Both the position numbers and the translations under genes were made by a program. Shown here in pieces: positions 1 through 6,354 of a stretch of DNA of 9,645 nt (its first letter is position 1; each line of letters starts with the position of its first letter). Source of the DNA: Caulobacteraceae bacterium. GTDB lineage: Bacteria > Pseudomonadota > Alphaproteobacteria > Caulobacterales > Caulobacteraceae. The stretch covers positions 1-9,645 of the forward strand of contig JASLDZ010000352.1 in NCBI GenBank assembly GCA_030151985.1, given 5' to 3'. A model generated the notes under the pieces. That model was not told where the DNA came from, ran no database searches, and saw nothing but the letters and a program-made list of their open reading frames with translations.

Positions 1-543
1 GGGCTCGGGATCGACTACCGCGGCCTCTACCGGGCGCAGGCGCTGGTGAGCGCCTCGAACTTCTCCGCCAGCATCCAGCGCTGGGTCGAGGCGTTGGGGC
101 GCGAGCCGGCCGCTGGCGAACTCGGCCCGCTGGCGCGGCGGGGCTATGCCGCGGGCCAGGCGATCACCGGCCAGCAGGCGCTTTGGGGCTGGCAGCAGCT
201 GCGCCTCTACAACCGCGAGATCCTGACTCGCTTCGAGGACTTCGACGTCTTCCTGACGCCCACCATGTCGACGCCCTCGCCGCGGGTGGACTGGCTGGAC
301 CCGAACGCCGAGGACCTGAAGGCCTTCGACAGGAAGCAGGCCGACACCTACGGCCAGACGCCGCCGTTCAACTTCACCGGCCAGCCCTCGGTGTCGCTGC
401 CGCTGTGGCAGTCGGAGGGCGGGCTGCCGCTCGGCATGATGTTCACCGGCCGCTTCGCCGACGAGGCCACGCTCTACCGGCTGGCGGGCCAGCTCGAGAA
501 GGAGCTGCCGTGGAAGGACCGCAAGCCGCCGATCTGGAACTGA
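1..543 (+). CDS. Amidase-signature family hydrolase, C-terminal part (5' end outside window)
   Basis: The open frame enters from the window edge with no start, so only the last 180 residues are visible. They match the C-terminal region of amidase-signature enzymes: FLTPTM at residues 84-89 and FNFTGQPSVSLPL at 123-135. GLPLGMMFTGRFADEATL (141-158) follows, then a typical closing segment ending in PWKDRKPPIWN. The Ser-cisSer-Lys catalytic triad of this family lies further upstream and cannot be checked. The style resembles amidases annotated as 6-aminohexanoate-cyclic-dimer hydrolase-like, but the substrate cannot be read from this fragment; it could be any linear or cyclic amide. The next gene, an M20 amidohydrolase, starts 38 bp downstream on the same strand, so the two probably form one catabolic unit. 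The family call is firm, the specificity is unknown. Confidence 0.88.
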   Translation, partial: GLGIDYRGLYRAQALVSASNFSASIQRWVEALGREPAAGELGPLARRGYAAGQAITGQQALWGWQQLRLYNREILTRFEDFDVFLTPTMSTPSPRVDWLDPNAEDLKAFDRKQADTYGQTPPFNFTGQPSVSLPLWQSEGGLPLGMMFTGRFADEATLYRLAGQLEKELPWKDRKPPIWN

Positions 544-570
544 GCGCCCGGCGCGCGCATGCTGAGGGCC

Positions 571-574
571 GGAG
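571..574 (+). promoter_or_regulatory. Ribosome binding site of the M20 amidohydrolase gene
   Basis: GGAG lies seven bases before the ATG at 582. It supports that ATG over the much longer open frame that begins at 183 inside the amidase gene, whose translation there is a shadow. Confidence 0.6.
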
Positions 575-581
575 ACCCGCC

Positions 582-1805
582 ATGACCGACATCCTCGACC
601 GCCCCCAGACGCTCGACTGGGACGCGATCGCCGCCGAAGGCCTGCCCGAGGTCGTGACCCTGCGGCGCGCCATCCACGCCGACCCGGAGCTCGGCCTGGA
701 CTGCCCGCGCACGACGCAGAAGATCAAGGCGGCGCTGGCCGGCCTGCCGCTGGAGTTCAAGGAGGGGCCCTCCACCACCGGGCTCGTCGCCATCCTGCGC
801 GGCGGGCGCGGCAACGGCCGCACCGTGCTGCTGCGCGGCGACATGGACGCGCTGCCGATGCAGGAGGAGACGGGGCTGGAGTTCGCCTCGCGGACGCCCG
901 GCCGCATGCACGCCTGCGGCCACGACGCCCACACCGCCATGCTGGTCGGCGCCGCCAGGGCCCTGTGCGCCCGGCACGACCAGCTCGCGGGGTCGGTCGT
1001 CTTCATGTTCCAGCCGGGGGAGGAGGGCCACAAGGGCGCGCGCCACATGATGGACGACGGCCTGCTCGCCGACCCGAGGCCCGACGCCGCCTTCGCGCTG
1101 CACATCATGCCCAACGCGCCGCGCGGCGTCGTCACCGGCCGGGGCGGGGCGATGATGGCCTCCACCGACACGCTGCACGTCACGGTCAAGGGACGCGGCG
1201 GCCACGCGGCCATGCCCCACGACGCGCGCGACCCCGTCCCCGTCGCCTGCGAGATCGTGATGGCGCTGCAGGCTCATGTCGCGCGGCAGGTGGCGGTGAC
1301 CGACCCGGCGGTGCTGACGATCACCAAGATCACCGCCGGCACGACGCACAACGTCATCCCGTCCGAGGCGGTGCTGCTCGGCACGCTGCGCACCCTCTCG
1401 CCCGCCCGCCGGGCGGCGAGCCGCGAAGCCTTCCGCCGCATCGCCGAGCACGTCGCGCTCGCCCACGACATGACCGCCGAGGTGGCGCTGGAGGACGGCT
1501 ATCCCGTCACGATCAACGACCCCCGCGCCGTGGACCTCACCCGCCGCACGGTCGCCGCCCTGTGGGGCGAGGAGGACTGGCGCACCATGGCGCACCCGGT
1601 GATGGGCGCGGAGGACTTCAGCTACGTTCTGGAGGAGACGCCCGGCGCGATGAGCTTCCTGGGCGTGGCGCCCGAGGGCGAGGACGCCGCCCGCCGCCCT
1701 CCGCTCCACAACACCCGCATGGTGCTGGACGAGGGCGCCATGGCGCGGGGCGTCGCCCTGCACTGCGCCCTCGCCGAGCGCTTCCTGGAGCACGGGTTCG
1801 ACTGA
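582..1805 (+). CDS. M20 family (M20D-like) metallo-amidohydrolase
   Basis: A 407-residue protein of the M20 peptidase/amidohydrolase family, the group that includes hippurate hydrolase, N-acyl-amino-acid amidohydrolases and plant IAA-amino acid hydrolases. It is predicted to split an N-acyl amide bond with a dinuclear metal centre in the cytoplasm; I see no signal peptide. Visible motifs are RGDMDALP (85-92), HACGHDAH (110-117, Cys112 and His114 as ligands), PGEEG (145-149, catalytic and ligand Glu) and ALHI (172-175, His174). The lid/dimerisation domain contains GRGGHAAMPH (204-213). MGAEDFSY (341-348) and LHN (375-377, His376) close the metal site. All expected ligands are present and the length is normal, so it should be active. 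The start is fixed by GGAG seven bases upstream. It sits 38 bp after the amidase gene and converges on folC with a 12-bp gap. The substrate is not determined by the sequence. Confidence 0.93.
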   Translation: MTDILDRPQTLDWDAIAAEGLPEVVTLRRAIHADPELGLDCPRTTQKIKAALAGLPLEFKEGPSTTGLVAILRGGRGNGRTVLLRGDMDALPMQEETGLEFASRTPGRMHACGHDAHTAMLVGAARALCARHDQLAGSVVFMFQPGEEGHKGARHMMDDGLLADPRPDAAFALHIMPNAPRGVVTGRGGAMMASTDTLHVTVKGRGGHAAMPHDARDPVPVACEIVMALQAHVARQVAVTDPAVLTITKITAGTTHNVIPSEAVLLGTLRTLSPARRAASREAFRRIAEHVALAHDMTAEVALEDGYPVTINDPRAVDLTRRTVAALWGEEDWRTMAHPVMGAEDFSYVLEETPGAMSFLGVAPEGEDAARRPPLHNTRMVLDEGAMARGVALHCALAERFLEHGFD

Positions 1806-1817
1806 GCGATCGCCCCG

Positions 1818-3134
1818 CTAGGTCGGCCAGGTCTGAGGGCTCATCGCCAGCACCTCGCCCGCGAGGTAGAGGGAGCCGGCGATCACCACGTGCGGCGCGG
1901 GGCCCTCGCCGCCCAGGGCGAACTCCAGCCCCGCCGACACGTCGGGCGCCGTCTGCGCGGGAAGGCCGTGGCGCGCCGCGGCCTCGGCCAGCGCCTGCGG
2001 CGGGGCGGCGGCCTCGGCCTCGAAGCCGACCGATACGACCGAGACGCCCGAGCCCGCCAGCGCGGCCATAATGCCGTCCACGTCCTTGCGGGCGAGCACG
2101 CCCATGACCAGCGCTACCGGGCGGCCATCGCGCGCCGACAGGCTACGGGCGAAGTCGGCGAGGGCGCGGGCCGCGTGCGGATTGTGGCCGCCGTCGAGCC
2201 ACAGGTCCGCCCCCCGCGCCGCCGCACGCTCGGCCAGGGGGCCGGCCGTCAGCCGCTGCAGGCGCGCCGGCCAGACGGCGGAGGCGACGCCGTGCGCGAA
2301 CGCCGCCTCGTCGATCCGGGCGTCGCCCCACGCGCGCAGCGCCGCGACCGCAAGCCCCGCGTTTGCGACCTGGTGCGCGCCGGGCAGAGACGGCGCCGGC
2401 AGGTCGAGCAGCCCCTCGCCGAAGGAGACCGCCAGCCGCCCGCGCTCGCTCCACGCGTCCCAGTGGCGCCCCGCCAGCAGCAGCGGCGCGCCGACCTTGG
2501 CGGCCTCGGCCTCGATCTCGGCGAGGACCGCCTCCGGCTGGTGGGCGACCACCAGCGGGCGGCCGGGCTTGGCGATGCCCGCCTTCTCGCGCGCGATGCC
2601 GGAGAGCTCCGTCCCCAGGAACTCGGCGTGGTCGTAGTCCACCGGCGCGATGACGCTGACCGCGCCCTCGACCACGTTGGTGGCGTCGAACCGGCCGCCG
2701 AGGCCGACCTCGATCACCGCGAGGTCGGCGGGGGTCTCGGCGAAGGCCAGGAGGGCGGCGGCCGCGGTGATCTCGAAGAAGGTGATGGGCTGACCTGCAT
2801 TGGCCGCCTCCACCCGCGCCAGCACCTCGGCCAGCCGGTCGTCGGAGATCAGCGTCCCGGCCAGCCGGATGCGCTCGGCGAAGCGCACGAGGTGCGGCGA
2901 GGTGAAGACGTGCGTGCGCAAGCCCGCCGCCTCCGCGATGGCGCGGACGAAGGCGACGGTGGAGCCTTTGCCGTTGGTGCCGGCGACGTGGATCACCGGC
3001 GGCAGGCGGTGTTCGGGATGGTCGAGGTCGGCGAGCAGCCGCCGCAGCCGGTCGAGGCTGAGGTCGATGACCTTGGGGTGCAGCCCGCGCAGTCGCTCCA
3101 GCGCGGCGTCGTGCGGGCGCAGGTGGTCGGTCAT
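1818..3134 (-). CDS. folC: Bifunctional folylpolyglutamate synthase/dihydrofolate synthase
   Basis: A 438-residue Mur-ligase-type enzyme that adds glutamate to dihydropteroate and to reduced folates using ATP. The N-terminal ATPase domain shows the P-loop AGTNGKGST (51-59), TSPHL (78-82), EVGLGGRFDATN (142-153) and DYDHAEFLG (167-174). SGIAREKAGI (178-187) carries the lysine that is carbamylated in this family. The C-terminal domain has LDGGHNPHA (313-321) and ends with a GSLYLAGEVL segment (420-429). Length and motif order are normal for FolC. I chose the ATG at 3134 although the frame stays open to 3257: the extra 41 residues are translated from a palindromic repeat and are low-complexity (Pro/Ala/Gly/Arg). 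The Shine-Dalgarno at 3134 is weak. folC follows accD on the same strand across a 157-bp spacer and ends 12 bp from the convergent M20 gene. Confidence 0.95.
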   Translation of the reverse strand: MTDHLRPHDAALERLRGLHPKVIDLSLDRLRRLLADLDHPEHRLPPVIHVAGTNGKGSTVAFVRAIAEAAGLRTHVFTSPHLVRFAERIRLAGTLISDDRLAEVLARVEAANAGQPITFFEITAAAALLAFAETPADLAVIEVGLGGRFDATNVVEGAVSVIAPVDYDHAEFLGTELSGIAREKAGIAKPGRPLVVAHQPEAVLAEIEAEAAKVGAPLLLAGRHWDAWSERGRLAVSFGEGLLDLPAPSLPGAHQVANAGLAVAALRAWGDARIDEAAFAHGVASAVWPARLQRLTAGPLAERAAARGADLWLDGGHNPHAARALADFARSLSARDGRPVALVMGVLARKDVDGIMAALAGSGVSVVSVGFEAEAAAPPQALAEAAARHGLPAQTAPDVSAGLEFALGGEGPAPHVVIAGSLYLAGEVLAMSPQTWPT

Positions 3135-3151
3135 GGACGCGACCGCCCAGG

Positions 3152-3279
3152 CCCCCCCCGCTTGCGGGGGAGGTGGCGCGAGGCCGCAGGCCGACGCGAC
3201 GGAGGGGGCCCGCGTTCGGACATTCGCCCCCTCCGACCGTCGCTTCGCTCCGGCCACCTCCCCCGCAAGCGGGGGAGGT
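3152..3279. repeat. GC-rich palindromic intergenic element (inverted pair) between accD and folC
   Basis: The 157-bp accD-folC spacer is almost wholly taken up by a two-armed element. Positions 3155-3177 are the exact reverse complement of 3253-3275 (23 bp). The right arm contains a perfect hairpin at 3256-3279 with 11-bp arms around AA. The left arm has its own 7-bp hairpin at 3155-3170 preceded by a run of eight C (3152-3159). The inner halves (about 3190-3210 and 3224-3245) are looser inverted copies sharing a GGAGGGGGC core. This looks like a dispersed REP/MITE-like palindrome of the kind I remember from Caulobacterales and sphingomonad genomes. Copy number elsewhere cannot be seen here. 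On the minus strand it lies 13-140 bases after the accD stop, so it could act as an mRNA-stabilising or attenuating structure, but no T-run follows either hairpin. Confidence 0.8.
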
Positions 3280-3291
3280 CTGAGAGAGGCG

Positions 3292-4275
3292 TCACGCCGC
3301 CTTGGCCTTCCACGCCTCGCGCCCGAGCCGCAGCGTGGTCAGCACATCGCCGATCACCGCGGGCAGCTCGCGGCGGGGGACGACGCGGTCGACCATGCCC
3401 TTGTCGACCAGGTACTCGCTGCGCTGGAAGCCGGGGGGCAGCTTCTCGCGGATGGTCTGCTCGATCACCCGGGGGCCGGCGAAGCCGATCAGGGCGCCCG
3501 GCTCGGCCAGGTGCAGGTCGCCCAGCATGGCGTAGCTGGCGGTGACGCCGCCGGTGGTCGGGTCGGTGAGCACCACCACGTAGGGCAGCTTGACGGCCTT
3601 CAGCTCCTGGATGGCGAGCGTGGTGCGCGCCATCTGCATGAGGCTGAGCGCGCCCTCCTGCATCCGGGCGCCGCCCGCGGCGGTGTAGGCGACCAGCGCC
3701 GCCTCGCGCCTGACCGCCTCCTGCGCGGCGGCCACGAACGCCTCGCCCGCGGCCATGCCGAGCGACCCGCCCATGAAGGCGAAGTCCTGCACCAGCACCA
3801 CGGCGGGATTGCCCCTGATCTCGCCGTAGGCCGAGACCACCGCGTCCGGCTCGCCTGTGGCCTTGCGGGCCGAGGCGAGACGTTCGGGGTAGGGCTTGCC
3901 GTCGAAGAAGTGCAGCGGGTCCTCAGGGACCGAGACCTTGGGCAGCACCGTGTAGTCGCCGTCGTCGAAGGTGTAGGCGAAGCGCAGCTTCGGCCCGATC
4001 CGCATGTGGTGGCCGCCGGGCGTGACCCACTGCAGCGCCTCCAGGTCGGCGCGGTAGATCAGCTCGCCGGTGTCCGGCGCCTTGATCCACAGGTCCTCCG
4101 GCGTGTCCTTGCGCTGCACGAGGCGGCGCACGCCCGGCGCGATGCGCGAGAGCCAGCCGCGGGGGGCGGGGCCGTCGTGGCCGGCGGAGGCGGCGTTCGC
4201 CTCGTCCTCCTCCGCGCGATTGGTCGGGCCGCGGCGGGGCGGCGGCTTGGGCGGATTGCGGGGAGGCTGAGCCAT
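3292..4275 (-). CDS. accD: Acetyl-CoA carboxylase carboxyltransferase subunit beta
   Basis: A 327-residue beta subunit of the carboxyltransferase that, with AccA, moves CO2 from biotin to acetyl-CoA to make malonyl-CoA, the first committed step of fatty acid synthesis. A Pro/Arg/Glu-rich N-terminal extension (1-38) is followed by WLSRIAPGVRRLV (41-53). The carboxyltransferase core then includes QDFAFMGGSLGMAAGEAF (163-180), TAAGGARMQEGALSLMQM (198-215), TDPTTGGVTASYAMLGD (237-253) and GFAGPRVIEQT (264-274). These are the classical AccD signatures and indicate an active enzyme. The zinc ribbon of E. coli AccD is degenerate: its four Cys positions read Ala66, Thr69, Thr85 and about Gly87. The ATG overlaps the trpA stop by one base (TGATG) and has AGAGGAG nine bases upstream, so translation is coupled to trpA. 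Confidence 0.97.
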   Translation of the reverse strand: MAQPPRNPPKPPPRRGPTNRAEEDEANAASAGHDGPAPRGWLSRIAPGVRRLVQRKDTPEDLWIKAPDTGELIYRADLEALQWVTPGGHHMRIGPKLRFAYTFDDGDYTVLPKVSVPEDPLHFFDGKPYPERLASARKATGEPDAVVSAYGEIRGNPAVVLVQDFAFMGGSLGMAAGEAFVAAAQEAVRREAALVAYTAAGGARMQEGALSLMQMARTTLAIQELKAVKLPYVVVLTDPTTGGVTASYAMLGDLHLAEPGALIGFAGPRVIEQTIREKLPPGFQRSEYLVDKGMVDRVVPRRELPAVIGDVLTTLRLGREAWKAKAA

Positions 4276-5111
4276 CAGGCCGGCTCCTCTACGCCCTGCG
4301 TAAGGCGCGCGCCATGCACCGCCTCGGCCAGCGCCCGCGCCTTGGCGAGCACGGCGGCGACCGGATCGCTCCCATCGGCCTGGGCGCGCGCGATCTCGTC
4401 CACCAGCGCCGAGCCCACCACGGCGGCGTCGGCCACCCGCGCGATGGCGGCGGCGCGCTCGGGGGTGCGGATGCCGAAGCCGACCGCGACCGGCAGGCCG
4501 GTGGCGGCGCGAATGCGGGCGACGGCGGGGGCGACGGCGGTCTCGTCCGCTTCCAGCGTGCCCGTCACGCCGGCGACGGACACGTAATAGACGAAGCCGG
4601 AGGTGCGCCGCGCCACCACTTGCAGCCGCGCATCGTCGGTGGTGGGGGCGGTGAGCCGGATCAGCGCCACGCCGTGGACGTCGAGCGCGTCGGCCAGCGC
4701 GTCCGCCTCCTCCGGCGGTTGGTCGACCACGATCAGCCCGTCGATCCCGGCCTCGGCGGCCTCGGCGGCGAAGCGGGCGTAGCCGCGCACGAAGATCGGG
4801 TTGGTGTAGCCCATCAGGACGATGGGCGTATCCGCGCCGGTCGCCCGGAACCGCCGCACCATCTCCAGCACGCCGGTCAACGTCGTGCCGGCCGCCAGCG
4901 AGCGCTGCGCCGCGAGCTGGATCGGCACGCCCTCGGCCATGGGGTCGCTGAACGGGAAGCCGAGCTCGATCACGTCCGCCCCCGCGCCGGGCAGGCCGGC
5001 GAGGATGGCCTCGGAGGTCGCAAGGTCGTTGTCGCCCGCCATGACGTAGGCGACGAAGGCGGCGCGGCCCTCGGTCTTCAGGCGCGCGAACGTGGCGTCG
5101 AGACGGTTCAA
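4275..5111 (-). CDS. trpA: Tryptophan synthase alpha subunit
   Basis: A 278-residue TIM-barrel subunit that cleaves indole-3-glycerol phosphate to indole and glyceraldehyde 3-phosphate; indole is channelled to TrpB. The family signature IELGFPFSDPMAEG spans 48-61 and holds catalytic Glu49. The position of catalytic Asp60 of the E. coli enzyme is Glu60 here (codon GAG at 4932-4934). Other segments are MGYTNPIF (100-107), GLIVVDQPPEE (125-135), SGFVYYVSVAGVTG (171-184), the phosphate loop VAVGFGIRTPE (208-218) and VVGSAL (231-236). The start is a TTG: it gives the normal TrpA N-terminus (MNRLDATFARLK), sits in a TTGA overlap with the trpB stop, and has GGAG eight bases upstream. The next Met, at residue 24, would remove conserved sequence. 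It ends in a TGATG overlap with accD. Confidence 0.96.
   Translation of the reverse strand: MNRLDATFARLKTEGRAAFVAYVMAGDNDLATSEAILAGLPGAGADVIELGFPFSDPMAEGVPIQLAAQRSLAAGTTLTGVLEMVRRFRATGADTPIVLMGYTNPIFVRGYARFAAEAAEAGIDGLIVVDQPPEEADALADALDVHGVALIRLTAPTTDDARLQVVARRTSGFVYYVSVAGVTGTLEADETAVAPAVARIRAATGLPVAVGFGIRTPERAAAIARVADAAVVGSALVDEIARAQADGSDPVAAVLAKARALAEAVHGARLTQGVEEPA
4284..4290 (-). promoter_or_regulatory. Ribosome binding site of accD, inside the 3' end of trpA
   Basis: AGAGGAG on the minus strand lies eight bases before the accD ATG and within the last codons of trpA. It supports the accD start at 4275 rather than the open frame that continues upstream through trpA. Confidence 0.65.
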
Positions 5112-6346
5112 GCCGCGTGCTCCATACCGCCCGCAAGCGCCTCGGCGATCGTGAAGACGTCCTTGTCGCCCCGGCCGCAGAGGTTCATCACCACGCAGCC
5201 GTCCGGGCCGACCTCGCGGGCGATCTCGCCGATGCGGGCGAGCGCGTGGGCGGGCTCCAGCGCGGGGAGGATGCCTTCCAGCCGGGAGCAGAGCTGGAAC
5301 GCCTCCAGCGCCTCGGCGTCTGTGCAGGAGCGGTACTCCGCCCGGCCCACGTCCTTCAGCCAGGCGTGCTCAGGCCCTACCCCCGGATAGTCCAGCCCCG
5401 CGGAGATCGAGTGGGCGTCGATGATCTGGCCGTCGGCGTCCTGCAGCAGGTAGGTCTTGTTGCCGTGCAGCACGCCCGGCGCGCCGCCCGCCATGCTGGC
5501 CGCGTGCTTGGGCGTGGTCAGGCCGTGGCCCGCCGCCTCCACCCCGATCAGGCGCACGCCCTCGTCCTCCAGGAACGGGTGGAACAGGCCGATGGCGTTG
5601 GAGCCGCCGCCGATGCAGGCGACCGCCGCATCGGGCAGCCGCCCCTCCGCCTCCAGCATCTGCGCCCGAGCCTCGCGCCCGATCACGCTCTGGAAGTCGC
5701 GCACCATGGCCGGATACGGGTGCGGGCCCGCGGCGGTGCCGATGCAGTAGTAGGTGTCCGCCACATTGGTCACCCAGTCGCGCATGGCCTCGTTCATCGA
5801 GTCCTTCAGCGTGCCCGTGCCGCTGGTGACGGGGATCACCTCGGCGCCCAGGAGCTTCATGCGGAAGACGTTGGGCTTCTGCCGCTCCACGTCGGTGGCG
5901 CCCATGTAGACCACGCAGGGCAGGCCGAAGCGGGCGCAGAGGGTTGCGGTGGCGACGCCGTGCTGTCCGGCCCCCGTCTCGGCGATGATCCGCGTCTTGC
6001 CCATGCGCCGGGCGAGCAGGATCTGGCCCAGCGTGTTGTTGATCTTGTGCGAGCCCGTGTGGTTCAGCTCGTCGCGCTTGAAGTAGATCTTCGCGCCGCC
6101 GTGGTGCTCGGTCAGCCGTTCGGCGAGGTAGAGGGGCGAGGGCCGGCCGACGTAGTGCGCGCCCATCCGCGCCATCTCGGCCTGGAACTGCGGGTCCGCC
6201 TTGGCGGCGGCGTAGGCGCGCTCCAGCTCCAGCACGAGCGGCATCAGCGTCTCGGCCACGAACCGCCCGCCGTAGTCGCCGAAGCGGCCCTGGGCGTCGG
6301 GGAAGGCGGAGTAGTCGTTGGGCTTGGGGACGGGAGCGTTCAACAC
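5108..6346 (-). CDS. trpB: Tryptophan synthase beta subunit
   Basis: A 412-residue pyridoxal-phosphate enzyme joining indole and serine to make tryptophan, in complex with TrpA. The N-terminal FGDYGGRFVAETLMP (22-36) is classical. The PLP lysine is Lys101 in NHTGSHKINN. AETGAGQHG (122-130) carries the catalytic Glu123, GGGSNA (246-251) is the PLP phosphate loop, and GRGDKD (391-396) lies near the C-terminus. Nothing is missing, so it should be active. The start is uncertain by one codon: GTG at 6346 follows a GAAGG motif that overlaps the trpF stop, but the next codon is TTG and would give the common alphaproteobacterial start MNAP. No nearby ATG fits. The gene lies 8 bp after trpF and overlaps trpA by four bases. 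Confidence 0.97.
   Translation of the reverse strand: MLNAPVPKPNDYSAFPDAQGRFGDYGGRFVAETLMPLVLELERAYAAAKADPQFQAEMARMGAHYVGRPSPLYLAERLTEHHGGAKIYFKRDELNHTGSHKINNTLGQILLARRMGKTRIIAETGAGQHGVATATLCARFGLPCVVYMGATDVERQKPNVFRMKLLGAEVIPVTSGTGTLKDSMNEAMRDWVTNVADTYYCIGTAAGPHPYPAMVRDFQSVIGREARAQMLEAEGRLPDAAVACIGGGSNAIGLFHPFLEDEGVRLIGVEAAGHGLTTPKHAASMAGGAPGVLHGNKTYLLQDADGQIIDAHSISAGLDYPGVGPEHAWLKDVGRAEYRSCTDAEALEAFQLCSRLEGILPALEPAHALARIGEIAREVGPDGCVVMNLCGRGDKDVFTIAEALAGGMEHAA
5120..5125 (-). promoter_or_regulatory. Ribosome binding site supporting the TTG start of trpA
   Basis: ATGGAG on the minus strand, eight bases before the TTG at 5111 and inside the last codons of trpB. It decides for TTG as the trpA start. 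Confidence 0.55.
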
Positions 6347-6354
6347 GGGCGCCT

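Noticed and set aside
559..585. Eight-residue leader frame (MLRAGDPP) whose TGA overlaps the M20 start as ATGA
   Set aside because: No Shine-Dalgarno precedes it and its composition is not regulatory-looking; a chance short frame is more likely.
474..1793. Long minus-strand open frame (439 codons) opposite the M20 amidohydrolase gene
   Set aside because: Its product is Arg/Gly/Ala/His-rich with no recognisable family, and the plus strand encodes a full-length M20 enzyme with all motifs. Long antisense frames are expected at this GC content.
3155..3279. CRISPR-like or tRNA-like structure suggested by the repeats near 3155-3279
   Set aside because: There are only two inverted copies with no regular spacers, and no cloverleaf or anticodon loop; a palindromic intergenic element explains it.
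1890..3545. Plus-strand open frames across folC and accD, up to about 590 codons
   Set aside because: They are antisense to folC, accD and trpA, have extreme Arg/Gly/Ala/Pro composition, and contain no domain signature.
4276..5136. Upstream in-frame extension of accD, suggesting a fusion protein of 614 residues
   Set aside because: The extension is the out-of-frame reading of trpA. accD has its own ATG, Shine-Dalgarno and the TGATG overlap.
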